DNA from: Thermodesulfovibrio yellowstonii DSM 11347
Lineage (GTDB): Bacteria > Nitrospirota > Thermodesulfovibrionia > Thermodesulfovibrionales > Thermodesulfovibrionaceae
Reading direction: 5' to 3'
Assembly: GCF_000020985.1 (NCBI RefSeq)
Contig: NC_011296.1
Coordinates: forward strand, 982,001-1,046,000
Length of the DNA stretch: 64,000 nucleotides
Shown here: positions 9,233 to 17,989 of the stretch, piece after piece
Numbering within the stretch: position 1 is the first letter of the stretch
How the letters are laid out: each line of letters begins with the position of its first letter
Translations under genes and position numbers: made by a program
The notes under the pieces: model-generated
Database searches by the model: none
Seen by the model: the letters and a program-made list of their open reading frames with translations, nothing else
Told to the model about the DNA's origin: nothing

Positions 9233-10264
9233 TTGCGAGTAGCAAAACTTTATAAATTTGGAGATATAAGAATAGAAGAAATACCCTTACCAGAACCTTC
9301 ACCAAAAGAGGCTCTGGTAAGGGTAAAAGCATGCGGAATATGCTCTGGTGATGTAATGCCTTGGTATATTGAAAAGAAAGCACCTTTAGTTTTAGGACAT
9401 GAGATTTCAGGAGAGATTATAAAAATTGGAGATAAAATTAAATCAGAAATATCTTTGAAAGAAGGAGACAGAGTAGCGGTTCATCATCATGCGCCGTGTA
9501 TGAGCTGTTTTTTCTGCAAAAGAGGTGACTTTGTTCAGTGCGAAACATGGAAAAAATCAAAGATTATTCCTGGAGGACTCGCTGAATACATAGTTGTTCC
9601 AGAAGTTAATTTAAAAAATGACACTTTAAGGCTTCCAGATTCAGTATCCTTTGAAGAAGGAGCACTTGTTGAACCAGTTGCATGTGTTGTTAAGTCTTTA
9701 AAAAGAGCAAACATAAAAAAAGGTGATACTATAGTTGTAATCGGGCTTGGCGTAATGGGACAGATACATATAATGCTTGCTAAAGAATTCGGTGCTGAGA
9801 GAGTTATTGGTGCAGATATGGTAAGTTTTAGGCTTAAAAAAGCTTTACAAGCTGGTGCTGATTATGTAATTGATGTTTCACAGAAAAATATTTATGAAGA
9901 AATAAAAAAAATAACAGATGGACTAATGGCTCAAGAAGTAATTGTTGGTCCAGGAAATGTAAATTTAATTACGGATTCTTTGAAACTTGTTTCACGGGGT
10001 GGTACGCTTTTAATATTTACTCCAACACCACCTGAAGAAAAATTAAGTTTCTTTGTAAATGATATTTACTTTAATGATATAACTATTACCACAAGTTATT
10101 CATGTGGCTCTGATGATATGAAAAGAGCATTAAATTTTATAGAAACTGGTATAGTGCGTTCTAATTTGCTTATTACTCACAGATTCAAGCTTAACGAAAC
10201 TAAAAAAGCATATGATATTACATCACTTGCCAAAGATTCCCTAAAATGCATGATATTATTTTAA
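9233..10264 (+). CDS. Zinc-dependent medium-chain alcohol dehydrogenase
   Basis: A 343-residue MDR-superfamily dehydrogenase. Catalytic zinc ligands are Cys37 (in CGICSGD) and His56-Glu57 (in GHE). The structural zinc lobe has four cysteines at 89, 92, 95 and 103, exactly the family spacing. A Rossmann nucleotide-binding motif (VIGLGVMGQ) follows near 165. It resembles sorbitol or threonine dehydrogenase-like members that oxidise polyols or amino alcohols with NAD(P)+, but the substrate is undetermined. The start is a TTG immediately after the chemoreceptor stop codon, with AAAGGTG about 12 bases upstream, so it is likely co-transcribed with that gene. Confidence 0.85.
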   Translation: MRVAKLYKFGDIRIEEIPLPEPSPKEALVRVKACGICSGDVMPWYIEKKAPLVLGHEISGEIIKIGDKIKSEISLKEGDRVAVHHHAPCMSCFFCKRGDFVQCETWKKSKIIPGGLAEYIVVPEVNLKNDTLRLPDSVSFEEGALVEPVACVVKSLKRANIKKGDTIVVIGLGVMGQIHIMLAKEFGAERVIGADMVSFRLKKALQAGADYVIDVSQKNIYEEIKKITDGLMAQEVIVGPGNVNLITDSLKLVSRGGTLLIFTPTPPEEKLSFFVNDIYFNDITITTSYSCGSDDMKRALNFIETGIVRSNLLITHRFKLNETKKAYDITSLAKDSLKCMILF

Positions 10265-10287
10265 TTAATTGAATTTTTGTCTGTTAA

Positions 10288-11490
10288 TTATATTGCTAAA
10301 CTGTATTGCTGAATGTCTTTTAAATAGTTTTGCCTGTAATTTTGAATTATATTTTTATTTCCGTAATATTTGCCATTAATTGTTATAAAATGCTTTGCTC
10401 TTTTTATTACAACTCCAAGATTTTTCAATCCATCAAGTGTTAACATTGTATTTTTTCTTTCTTTTAAAATTCTTTTTGCAGAAGTAGGTCCTATTCCTGG
10501 AACTCTCAGAAGTGTTTCAAAAGAAGCTTTTTGAATTTCAATAGGAAATAAATTAATATTTTTTAATGCCCAATCAAGTTTGGGGTCTATTTTTTCATCT
10601 AAATAAGGCTTTTCATCTGAAACTATTTCTTCTGTATGAAATCCATAATATCTTATGAGCCAGTCAGCTTGATAGAGTCTATGTTCTTTAAGAAGTGGCG
10701 GTTTTGAAATTTGAGGAAGTCTCGGATCATCATTTACTGGAATATATGCTGAGTAATAAACTCTTTTAAGTCTACTGTTATTTCTATAAAGATTTTCAGA
10801 TAGTTTAAGAATTTGATAATCTGTATCTGGAGTGACTCCAACAATTAATTGAGTTGTCTGACTTTTTGCACCTATGGGCTTACTTTCAATAATTTTATTA
10901 ATCTTTTCAATTGCATTGACAATAGAAAGCAATCTTTTTTCAGGAGCAATTAATGAAAGAGATTTTTCAGTTGGCAATTCTAAATTTATGCTTACTCTAT
11001 CTGCTAATGTGATTGCTTCAGTGATGGCTGTTTCATCAGAATCTGGAATAATTTTTAAATGAATATACCCCTTAAATTGATATTTTGTTCTTAAAATTTT
11101 AACTGTATCTACCATCATTTCCATTGTTTTATTGGGATTACCAATTATTCCAGAACTTAAAAAAACTCCTTCAATCTGTTTTTTCCTATAAAATTCATAA
11201 GCAATTTTTGCAAATTCTTCAGGTTTTAGAACTGTTCTTGGAATATCGTTTCTTTTTCTATTTATGCAATAAGCACAATCATTTACACAAAAATTTGTAA
11301 GTAATACTTTAAGAAGAGCTACACATCTTCCATCAGATGTCCATGTGTTATGTATTCCAAATTTAGAAAAACTTTCTTTTTTTGAAAAATTTTTTCTATC
11401 AAATGATGGTGAACAAGAAACATCAAATTTTGCACCAGTTGCAAGAAGGGATAATCTCTCGTAGATATCAGGAATTTTTTTTACAATCAT
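10288..11490 (-). CDS. Putative DNA modification/repair radical SAM protein
   Basis: The 400-residue protein has the radical-SAM cluster Cys68-x3-Cys72-x2-Cys75 within LLTNFCVNDCAYCINRK. It also has a C-terminal helix-hairpin-helix, LLRVPGIGPTSAKRILKER, at about 325-343, which binds DNA without sequence specificity. The whole pattern (start at KIPDIYERLSLLATGAKFDVSC, then FLSSGI) fits the family known as the radical SAM protein linked to a uracil-DNA-glycosylase-like partner. In most genomes that partner gene is next door; here the neighbours are a dehydrogenase and rpsU, so it is an orphan. The reaction is not established. The gene has no close Shine-Dalgarno. Confidence 0.85.
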   Translation of the reverse strand: MIVKKIPDIYERLSLLATGAKFDVSCSPSFDRKNFSKKESFSKFGIHNTWTSDGRCVALLKVLLTNFCVNDCAYCINRKRNDIPRTVLKPEEFAKIAYEFYRKKQIEGVFLSSGIIGNPNKTMEMMVDTVKILRTKYQFKGYIHLKIIPDSDETAITEAITLADRVSINLELPTEKSLSLIAPEKRLLSIVNAIEKINKIIESKPIGAKSQTTQLIVGVTPDTDYQILKLSENLYRNNSRLKRVYYSAYIPVNDDPRLPQISKPPLLKEHRLYQADWLIRYYGFHTEEIVSDEKPYLDEKIDPKLDWALKNINLFPIEIQKASFETLLRVPGIGPTSAKRILKERKNTMLTLDGLKNLGVVIKRAKHFITINGKYYGNKNIIQNYRQNYLKDIQQYSLAI

Positions 11491-11525
11491 TTCAATTTAT
11501 ATATTAACATTTTTTAGGTTTTTTA

Positions 11526-11555
11526 TTGACTAAAATAATCTTTTGCTGGTAAAGT
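11526..11555 (+). promoter_or_regulatory. Candidate promoter of the rpsU-dnaG-rpoD operon
   Basis: TTGACT at 11526-11531 and TAAAGT at 11550-11555 are 18 bases apart, about 40 bases before the rpsU start and followed by a GAGGAGGGG ribosome site. This fits a housekeeping sigma-70 promoter, with a good -35 and a moderate -10. Confidence 0.5.
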
Positions 11556-11595
11556 ATTTATTAAAATTCTAAAAAGAGAGGAGGGGAGAAACTGG

Positions 11596-11793
11596 ATGCC
11601 CTCTGTAAATGTTAGGGATATGGATTCATTTGAGGCAGCGCTGAAAATGTTTAAAAAGCAGTGCGAAAGAGAAGGAATACTTTCTGAAATTAAAAAAAGA
11701 GAACATTATGAAAAGCCAAGTGTTAAAAGAAAGAAAAAAGTTCTTGCTGCCAGAAAAAAATTAGCAAAAAAAATGAAAATGTTATCAAGGTAA
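11596..11793 (+). CDS. rpsU: Small ribosomal subunit protein bS21
   Basis: A 65-residue, strongly basic protein. It begins [20 protein letters not shown], the standard S21 opening, and continues with [20 protein letters not shown] and a Lys/Arg-rich tail. S21 sits near the anti-Shine-Dalgarno of 16S rRNA and helps initiation. GAGGAGGGGAG lies just upstream of the ATG. It opens the classic macromolecular synthesis operon, with dnaG and rpoD downstream after one inserted gene. A hairpin follows it at 11814-11839. Confidence 0.97.
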   Translation: MPSVNVRDMDSFEAALKMFKKQCEREGILSEIKKREHYEKPSVKRKKKVLAARKKLAKKMKMLSR

Positions 11794-11813
11794 TTTCTGT
11801 CTACTAATATGCG

Positions 11814-11839
11814 GGAGATTCTGTGAAAGCAGAATCTCC
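11814..11839 (+). terminator. Hairpin between rpsU and the dnaG part of the operon
   Basis: GGAGATTCTG and CAGAATCTCC form a perfect 10-bp stem around the loop TGAAAG, followed by TCAATTTTATTT. The weak T tract suggests a partial terminator or RNA-processing site rather than a full stop. In the E. coli operon a terminator and an RNase site separate rpsU from dnaG-rpoD, so a similar role is likely: more rpsU than rpoD message. Confidence 0.7.
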
Positions 11840-11868
11840 TCAATTTTATTTGATAACCAGGAGGATTC

Positions 11869-12825
11869 ATGAAACTGATAGAGCTATATAAAAAAGCCAT
11901 TCAAACAGGAATTGAAAATGATCCAAGAGGTAAAGAAGAAGTTTTAAAAGAACTTGAAAAAAGAAAAAAGGATTATGAGGGAATTCCTGATAAGAAAAAA
12001 GAATTTTTTGATACAGAATCTCTTGAAAATCCTTATAGCGATTCAAGAATTCTCTTTGGTACAGGTGATGAAGAGATAAAGACAATAATTGCTGGAATAG
12101 ATATGGAAGTAGGGGAATTGGTTTTAGCGGATTCTTTAAGGAAAAATGGCACTCAGGTAGATTTAGTTCTCTCACATCATCCCGAAGGCGGAGCTTATGC
12201 ACGACTTTTTTCTGTAATGTATATGCAGGCAGATATTCTTGGAAGATTTGGTGTCCCAATAAATATAGCTGAAAGCCTAATGGAAGGTAGAATAAAGGAA
12301 GTAGAAAGAAGATTAATGCCTGTTAATCATACAAGAGCTGTGGATGCAGCAAGATTACTCAATATACCTTTTATGTGTCTGCATACACCAGCAGATAATA
12401 TGGTTGCTACATATTTACAAAAACTTTTTGATGAAAAGAAACCTTATACATTGGACGATGTTATAGAATTACTTTTAGAGATTCCTGAATACAGAGATGC
12501 AGAAAAAAATAATGCAGGACCTAAAATTCTCATTGGAAGTAAAGAAAGAAAAGCAGGAAAAATATTTGTAGATATGACAGGTGGAACAGAGGGCTCAAAA
12601 GATATCTTCCAGAGTATGGCTTTAAGTGGTATAAATACAGTAGTTGCTATGCATTTAAGTGAAGACCATCGTAAAGAAGCAGAAAAAAATCATATAAATG
12701 TAGTTATTGCTGGACATATAGCCAGTGACACTGTTGGACTAAATTTACTTCTTGATAAAATAACTGAAGGGGAAGATATCAAAATTTTAGAATGTTCTGG
12801 ATTTAAACGTATTAAAAGGCATTAA
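11869..12825 (+). CDS. Nif3-like (DUF34) dinuclear-metal protein
   Basis: The 318-residue protein carries the spaced metal-binding signatures of the NIF3/YbgI group: SHHPEGGAYARL near residue 101, HTPADN near 162, and AGHIASDTVGLN near 288. These supply the His, Asp and Glu ligands for two metals. An extra N-terminal helical region of about 60 residues precedes the core. Family members form toroidal hexamers; their biochemical role is unsettled, with proposals ranging from GTP cyclohydrolase-like activity to metal handling. CAGGAGG gives a firm ATG start. It sits inside the macromolecular synthesis operon, in the place where many bacteria have yqeY. Confidence 0.75.
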   Translation: MKLIELYKKAIQTGIENDPRGKEEVLKELEKRKKDYEGIPDKKKEFFDTESLENPYSDSRILFGTGDEEIKTIIAGIDMEVGELVLADSLRKNGTQVDLVLSHHPEGGAYARLFSVMYMQADILGRFGVPINIAESLMEGRIKEVERRLMPVNHTRAVDAARLLNIPFMCLHTPADNMVATYLQKLFDEKKPYTLDDVIELLLEIPEYRDAEKNNAGPKILIGSKERKAGKIFVDMTGGTEGSKDIFQSMALSGINTVVAMHLSEDHRKEAEKNHINVVIAGHIASDTVGLNLLLDKITEGEDIKILECSGFKRIKRH

Positions 12826-12834
12826 GCCTTTGGA

Positions 12835-14535
12835 ATGGATTATCAGAAAGTTTTAGAAGAAATAAAACACAGATTAGATATAGTAGAACTTATTTCCGAA
12901 TACATAGATTTAAAAAAAACAGGTCAAAATTATAAGTCTCTTTGTCCTTTTCATTCAGAAAAAACTCCTTCATTTTTTGTAAACCCTTCAAAACAAATTT
13001 TCCATTGTTTCGGATGCGGAAAAGGTGGCGATATTGTCACTTTTGTGATGGAATATGAAAAAGTAAGCTTTCTTGAAGCTATCTCAATTCTTGCCCAAAA
13101 AACAGGTTTAGAATTTGAATCTGTAAAAAAAAGTATATCTCATATTTCCAAAGAAAGGCTTTATGCAATATACGAGAGTGCTACACGTTATTATATGGAA
13201 CAGTTGAACAATTCTGAAAACGCCAAGCAATATCTTATAAAAAGAGGAATTAATCAAAAAACTATAGAAATTTTTCAAATTGGATATGCTCCTGCAGAAA
13301 AAAATTCTTTATATAATTTTTTAAAAGAGAAAAATTTTGATGATATCTTAATTAACTCATCCAGACTGGTTAGCAACTCTTATGATTTTTTCAGAAACAG
13401 AATTATTATCCCAATTCATGATTTAACAGGTAGAGTTATAGGATTCGGAGGAAGACTGATAGATTCATCATCTGAACTCCCAAAGTATATTAATTCTCCA
13501 GATACGCCGATATTTAAAAAAGGAGAAAATCTTTTTGGATTATGGCATTCAAAACAACACATTAGAGAAAAAGGATATGTAATTGTAGTGGAAGGATATA
13601 TGGATGTAATCCTCTGTCATCAATATGGATTTAAAAATGTAGTTGCTCCTTTGGGAACTGCTCTTACCCAAGAACAGTTAGAAAAAACAAAAAGAATTTT
13701 GAATAATTTAAAAAAATTCACCAATAAAATATTATTAATATTTGATGGAGACGAAGCCGGAATTCATGCCGCACAAAGATCATTATTACCACTTTTTTAT
13801 GGTGGTTTTATAGCCAAGATAGTTTTATTACCTGAAAAAGAAGACCCAGCCAGTTTTTTACAAAAATATGGAGATAAAGCATTCAAAAATTATATTTCAA
13901 AAGCTCTGTCTCCTATTGATTTAATTATAAAAACCTATCCAAAAAATAAATTGAATGAAGGAATTCACAGTTTTCTTAATAGTTTAAGCTATCTCAAAGA
14001 CCTAATTTATAGGGATGAGCTTTTAAAAGAACTTTCAGAAAAAACGGGCATTAATGAAAAGACCCTCAGAGATGAACTTAAGCAAATTGTTCATAATAAA
14101 AACTTTAAAAAAGAAAAAATTAATATTAAAAATTATTTAGTCTCTAAAGAAGAAGAAATTCTTCTTCGTATAGCATTATCTTATCCTGAAAAAATCAATT
14201 ATATATTGCAAAAAATTAATATTGAAGATTTTGAAGTGACGATAATAAGGAATATTTTTTCTAAAATAGAAGAGTTACAAAAACATGGTCAATTTTCATT
14301 GAATAAACTTTTAAATATAATTGATGAAGAAGAAAAGACATTTATTTCAAAATTGATTATGACTTCTGAAATTGATGAAGAGTTAATAATGCAAAATATG
14401 AATGATTGTCTTAAAAGTCTTGCTATTAAATCTATTGATAAAAAAATCAAAAAAATTGCAAAATCAGGAGATGAAAAAACTCTTCAGGAACTAATTAGAA
14501 TGAAAAAAAATATTATAAAAAATCACAATGGATAA
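12835..14535 (+). CDS. dnaG: DNA primase DnaG
   Basis: The 566-residue primase lays RNA primers on the lagging strand at the fork with DnaB helicase. The N-terminal CHC2 zinc finger has Cys37, His40, Cys58 and Cys61. The catalytic TOPRIM domain shows VVEGYMDVI near 251 and IFDGDEAG near 301, with the acidic residues that bind Mg2+. The Lys- and Ile-rich C-terminal part (about 430-566) is the helicase-interaction domain, diverged as usual. It starts nine bases after the Nif3-like stop and overlaps rpoD by eight bases, so the pair is translationally coupled. No strong Shine-Dalgarno is seen. Confidence 0.97.
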   Translation: MDYQKVLEEIKHRLDIVELISEYIDLKKTGQNYKSLCPFHSEKTPSFFVNPSKQIFHCFGCGKGGDIVTFVMEYEKVSFLEAISILAQKTGLEFESVKKSISHISKERLYAIYESATRYYMEQLNNSENAKQYLIKRGINQKTIEIFQIGYAPAEKNSLYNFLKEKNFDDILINSSRLVSNSYDFFRNRIIIPIHDLTGRVIGFGGRLIDSSSELPKYINSPDTPIFKKGENLFGLWHSKQHIREKGYVIVVEGYMDVILCHQYGFKNVVAPLGTALTQEQLEKTKRILNNLKKFTNKILLIFDGDEAGIHAAQRSLLPLFYGGFIAKIVLLPEKEDPASFLQKYGDKAFKNYISKALSPIDLIIKTYPKNKLNEGIHSFLNSLSYLKDLIYRDELLKELSEKTGINEKTLRDELKQIVHNKNFKKEKINIKNYLVSKEEEILLRIALSYPEKINYILQKINIEDFEVTIIRNIFSKIEELQKHGQFSLNKLLNIIDEEEKTFISKLIMTSEIDEELIMQNMNDCLKSLAIKSIDKKIKKIAKSGDEKTLQELIRMKKNIIKNHNG

Positions 14536-15811
14536 AAGTAAGAATTTTTCAGAGGAACTTGCAGAAAAAGATCAAATAGTGAATAAAACTTCACCAACCT
14601 ATGATTCTTTAAACCTTTATTTTAAGTGTATTAGTTCATTTCCGGTTTTGTCAAAACAGGAAGAAAAAAATCTTGCCAAAACTATAACTGATAAAAAAAT
14701 GGAGCTCATAAAAGAACTGCTTCATATACCTTTTGTTCAGAAAAAAATTTATGAATTAAGTAATGTCTTTTCAAAAAATCCTGAAAAAGCTAAAGAAATG
14801 CTGGATGATGAAGAAGAGATTGATATTGAACAAATTAAGGAAAGATTTATTAAAGTTTCAGAAAACATAAAAAAAATTATGAGAAGGAAAAAAACTACAA
14901 AAGAATTTTTGAAAAAAATTTTTGATATTCCCTTAAGAGATGAGTTAACAAATATGTTTGTAGAAGAACTTGATAAATTCAGAAGAGAAATTATAAAAGG
15001 TGAGAATTTACAGCCTATTACAGGGATGACAAATGAAGAATTTCTTGATCATTTTATGACTATAAAAAAGATATTCAATGAATTTACTGAGGCTAAAAAT
15101 AAGATGATAGAATCAAATCTTAAACTTGTTGTAAGCATTGCTAAAAAGTATACAGGAAGAGGATTAAATCTTGAGGATTTAATTCAGGAAGGGAATATAG
15201 GACTTATGAAAGCAGTTGAAAAATTTGAATATAAAAAAGGATTTAAATTCAGCACATACTCAACATGGTGGATAAGACAATCAATCAATAGAGCAATTGC
15301 AGAACATTCAAAAACAATTAGAATTCCTGTGCATGTCATAGATAACATATGCAAAATAAATAAAATATATCGTGAGTTATATCAAAATTCTGAAAATGAA
15401 CCCGATATTGAAGAAATCTCATTAAATTTAAATATACCGAGCGATAAAATTGCAGATTTTCTTGCAATAAGTAAAGAACCTGTATCAATAGACATGTCAC
15501 TCAGAGATGATGATTCTTTGCTAAAAGAGTTTATAGAAGATATGAATTCTCCGAATCCCTATGAAGAAGCATTACATGATGATCTAAAACATTTAATTGA
15601 AAAAGTTTTTTCTTTATTGAGTAAAAGAGAAAAAGAAATATTGATGAGAAGATACGGAATAAATGAAGAAAAACCAAAAAGTCTTGATGAAGTTGGTAAG
15701 GAATTCTCAGTATCAAGGGAACGTATAAGACAGATTGAATTAAGAGCAATGAGAAAATTAAAACGGTTATGCAGGCTCAAATGGTTGCGGGAGTTTATTA
15801 GAGAATCTTGA
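14528..15811 (+). CDS. rpoD: Housekeeping RNA polymerase sigma factor RpoD (sigma-70)
   Basis: A 427-residue group 1 sigma factor. Region 1.2 is the [19 protein letters not shown] stretch near residue 30. Regions 2.1-2.4 run through [38 protein letters not shown] and [17 protein letters not shown]. Region 3 starts at [14 protein letters not shown], and region 4.2 is the helix-turn-helix [20 protein letters not shown]. Region 1.1 is very short and the linker between 1.2 and 2.1 is a charged coiled stretch of modest length. It is the third classic member of the macromolecular synthesis operon. The -35 of the following tRNA promoter overlaps its stop codon. Confidence 0.96.
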   Translation: MDKSKNFSEELAEKDQIVNKTSPTYDSLNLYFKCISSFPVLSKQEEKNLAKTITDKKMELIKELLHIPFVQKKIYELSNVFSKNPEKAKEMLDDEEEIDIEQIKERFIKVSENIKKIMRRKKTTKEFLKKIFDIPLRDELTNMFVEELDKFRREIIKGENLQPITGMTNEEFLDHFMTIKKIFNEFTEAKNKMIESNLKLVVSIAKKYTGRGLNLEDLIQEGNIGLMKAVEKFEYKKGFKFSTYSTWWIRQSINRAIAEHSKTIRIPVHVIDNICKINKIYRELYQNSENEPDIEEISLNLNIPSDKIADFLAISKEPVSIDMSLRDDDSLLKEFIEDMNSPNPYEEALHDDLKHLIEKVFSLLSKREKEILMRRYGINEEKPKSLDEVGKEFSVSRERIRQIELRAMRKLKRLCRLKWLREFIRES

Positions 15812-15837
15812 CTAATCTGCCTTTGTAAGGTTATAGT
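15808..15837 (+). promoter_or_regulatory. Candidate promoter for the CAT-anticodon tRNA
   Basis: TTGACT at 15808-15813 overlaps the rpoD stop codon. TATAGT lies at 15832-15837 with an 18-base spacer. Both hexamers match five of six consensus bases. The transcript would start near 15844, giving a leader of about 16 bases before the tRNA, so the tRNA and the genes after it can be expressed independently of rpoD. Confidence 0.65.
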
Positions 15838-15859
15838 AATTTTGTAGCAAGTATTTAAA

Positions 15860-15933
15860 GGGCCCATAGCTCAGCTGGCCAGAGCTACCGGCTCATAACC
15901 GGTTGGTCCCAGGTTCGAATCCTGGTGGGCCCA
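15860..15933 (+). tRNA. tRNA with CAT anticodon (elongator Met, or Ile2)
   Basis: A complete 74-base cloverleaf. The acceptor pairs GGGCCCA with TGGGCCC, with discriminator A at 15933. The D arm contains AGCTCAG, the anticodon stem is ACCGG/CCGGT with loop CTCATAA (anticodon CAT at 15894-15896), and the T arm carries GGTTCGAAT. The 3' CCA is not encoded. It is not initiator tRNA, because the acceptor starts with a G-C pair. C4-G69 and C5-G68 pairs are also features recognised by TilS in tRNA-Ile2, so Met versus lysidine-modified Ile2 cannot be settled by eye. Confidence 0.93.
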
Positions 15934-15956
15934 TATTTTATAAGGAGAAATGCAAC

Positions 15957-16694
15957 GTGAGTGAGGAATTAAACACTCTTATAAAGTTACAAAAAATTGA
16001 TTCTCTTATCATTTCTTTAAAACAAAAACTTGAAATAATTCCTCTGGAAATTAAAAAACTTGAAGAAAAAATACAAGAAATTGATAAACAGTTTGAAAAT
16101 GAAAAGAAAAAAATTATAAATTTAGAAAAAAATAAAAAAGAAAAGGAAAGAGAAATAGAGGATATAAATGAAAAAATAAAGAAACTAAAAGAAAAAACAT
16201 CACAAATAAAAACAAATAAAGAATACCAAGCACTATTAAAAGAAATTGAATTGATTGAGGAAAATTTAAAAAAAGAAGAGGAAAACCTTCTTTTAATTCT
16301 TTATAATCTTGATGAAACCCAGAAAAATCTTAATGAAGTTAAATCAAATCTTGAATTAAAGAAAAAAGAGATAGATGAACAGAAAAAAGAATTGGAAAAA
16401 GAAAGAAATATTATTAATCAAAAAATTGAAGCCCTTAAAGAAGATAGAAAAAAATTAATAAATGAATTGCCCCCAGAATTTTATGAAGAATATAGAGAAT
16501 TGATGAAAAAACATAAAGGACTGGCAGTTGTTGAGGTAAAAAACTTCATCTGTCAAGGTTGTTTTCTTCATATACCCCCCCAGCTTTATGTAGAAATAAA
16601 AATAAATCAATCCATTTATCACTGTCCTCAATGTGGACGATTTCTTTACTACAAACCTGAAGAAAAATTAGAGGAAGCTCAGGTTCAGTCTTAA
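15957..16694 (+). CDS. Coiled-coil protein with C-terminal C4 zinc ribbon (COG1579 type)
   Basis: The 245-residue protein starts with GTG at 15957, preceded by AAGGAG nine bases away. An open frame continues upstream into the tRNA, but those codons are tRNA sequence, not protein. Residues about 10-175 form a Lys/Glu-rich coiled-coil hairpin. The C-terminus has CQGCFLHIPPQ and, 23 residues later, HCPQCGRF, making a four-cysteine zinc ribbon. Family members bind nucleic acid or act as scaffolds; in chlamydiae the relative CdsZ serves the type III secretion system. It is followed with no gap by an RNase HI gene. Confidence 0.82.
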   Translation: MSEELNTLIKLQKIDSLIISLKQKLEIIPLEIKKLEEKIQEIDKQFENEKKKIINLEKNKKEKEREIEDINEKIKKLKEKTSQIKTNKEYQALLKEIELIEENLKKEEENLLLILYNLDETQKNLNEVKSNLELKKKEIDEQKKELEKERNIINQKIEALKEDRKKLINELPPEFYEEYRELMKKHKGLAVVEVKNFICQGCFLHIPPQLYVEIKINQSIYHCPQCGRFLYYKPEEKLEEAQVQS

Positions 16695-17093
16695 ATGAAA
16701 GCAAAGATTTACTGCGACGGTGCCTCGCGAGGAAATCCTGGAGATGCTGGTATCGGGTGTGTAATTATTTTTGATAACAAAAAAGTAGAAATCTCAGAAT
16801 ATATTGGTAAAACTACCAATAATGTAGCAGAATACACAGCATTAATTAAAGGACTGGAAGAAGCATTAAGACAAAAGGCACAGGAAATAGAGATTTTTTC
16901 AGATAGCGAACTTCTTGTCCATCAAATAAATGGAATTTATAAAGTTAGAAACAAAAATTTGGTTCCACTTTATGAAAAAGCTAAAAAACTTCTGAGTAAC
17001 TTTAAAAAATATCAGATATTTCATATCTATAGAGAAAATAATTTTATAGCAGACAAACTTGCTAAAGAAGCTTCATGGAAATCAAAAAAATAA
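16695..17093 (+). CDS. Ribonuclease HI family protein
   Basis: A 132-residue RNase H fold protein opening KIYCDGASRGNPGDAG, the hallmark of the family. The catalytic acidic residues are visible as Asp8, Glu46 (in NNVAEYTAL), Asp70 (in FSDSELLV) and Asp120 (in NNFIADKLA). It would cleave RNA in RNA-DNA hybrids. It lacks the basic handle loop of E. coli RNase HI and the N-terminal hybrid-binding domain, like the short archaeal and RNase-H-like bacterial forms. It begins right after the zinc-ribbon gene stop and overlaps the TtuA-like gene by 19 bases. Confidence 0.88.
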   Translation: MKAKIYCDGASRGNPGDAGIGCVIIFDNKKVEISEYIGKTTNNVAEYTALIKGLEEALRQKAQEIEIFSDSELLVHQINGIYKVRNKNLVPLYEKAKKLLSNFKKYQIFHIYRENNFIADKLAKEASWKSKK

Positions 17094-17989
17094 GATGTAA
17101 TTTCTGCGGATTTTTAAAGAAAGGACTTGTTTTAAAACACTATAATTTAAAAGTCTGCTTAGAATGTTTTCCTGCTTTTTTTAAAAAAAGAGTTCAAGAA
17201 ACAATAGAAAAATTCAAAATGTTTAGTAAAAAAGATAGTATTTTAATTGCTGTTTCAGGTGGAAAAGATAGTATGAGCATTCTTAAAGCACTAAAAGATA
17301 TGGAATATAATATAAAGGCATTGCACATAGATGTTGGAATAGGAGAAGTTTCCAAAAAATCAAAAGAGTTTGTTCAAGAATTCTGTGAAAAAGAAGATAT
17401 TTCATTAAAAACTATAAAATTACAGGAAGAAATTCAGTTACCACTTAAAGAACTATCAAAAATATCAAAAAGGCCTATTTGTGCAGTATGCGGAATGCTC
17501 AGAAGATATATTTTAAACAGGGAATCCTCAGGTCAAACAATTGTAACAGGTCATACTCTTAATGACGAAGTCGCTTTTATTTTGAAAAACATGATTTTTT
17601 GGAACGATGAACTTCTTGCAAGAATCTATCCTGTTTTGCATGAAAAAGAAGGTTTTAGTAGAAAAGTTAAACCCCTTTGCCTTATTACAGAAGAAGAAAC
17701 CAGATTTTTTTGTGAAACTTTATCTATAAAATATATTGACGAACCATGTCCATATAAATCAGAAGTTTATGAATTATTTAAAAAAGTTGTTTATGAAATA
17801 AATTATGACTTTCCAGGTTCAATTATAGGATTTTATAAAGGCTATTTAAAAAGAGCAAAAAGATTCTATCCAGAGAATATAAACAATATATCTCTTCAGT
17901 CATGTAAAAATTGTGGATATATGACAATTTCTGAACTGTGTAGCATTTGCAGACTTAAAGAAAAGTTGTTACAATATAAACATGGATGA
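17075..17989 (+). CDS. TtuA/TtcA-family tRNA thiolase, TtuA type
   Basis: A 304-residue PP-loop ATPase with SGGKDS at residues 61-66. Two zinc fingers bracket it: Cys8, Cys11, Cys28, Cys31 at the N-terminus and Cys277, Cys280, Cys289, Cys292 at the C-terminus. Three further cysteines, 136 and 139 (CAVC) and 225 (EPCPY), match the positions that hold the catalytic [4Fe-4S] cluster in TtuA. TtuA adenylates and thiolates U54 in the T loop to give 2-thioribothymidine, which stabilises tRNA at high temperature. The two flanking zinc fingers separate it from TtcA. The sulfur carrier TtuB is not adjacent. It overlaps rnhA and the next gene. Confidence 0.82.
   Translation: MEIKKIRCNFCGFLKKGLVLKHYNLKVCLECFPAFFKKRVQETIEKFKMFSKKDSILIAVSGGKDSMSILKALKDMEYNIKALHIDVGIGEVSKKSKEFVQEFCEKEDISLKTIKLQEEIQLPLKELSKISKRPICAVCGMLRRYILNRESSGQTIVTGHTLNDEVAFILKNMIFWNDELLARIYPVLHEKEGFSRKVKPLCLITEEETRFFCETLSIKYIDEPCPYKSEVYELFKKVVYEINYDFPGSIIGFYKGYLKRAKRFYPENINNISLQSCKNCGYMTISELCSICRLKEKLLQYKHG

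Noticed and set aside
15903-15956. In-frame N-terminal extension of the zinc-ribbon protein across the tRNA
   Set aside because: The codons are the T-arm and acceptor of the tRNA, and a GTG with a good ribosome site follows at 15957.
16005-16440. Tandem repeats in the coiled-coil part of the zinc-ribbon gene
   Set aside because: The repetitive A-rich DNA only reflects Lys and Glu codons in a coiled coil; no fixed unit length is seen.
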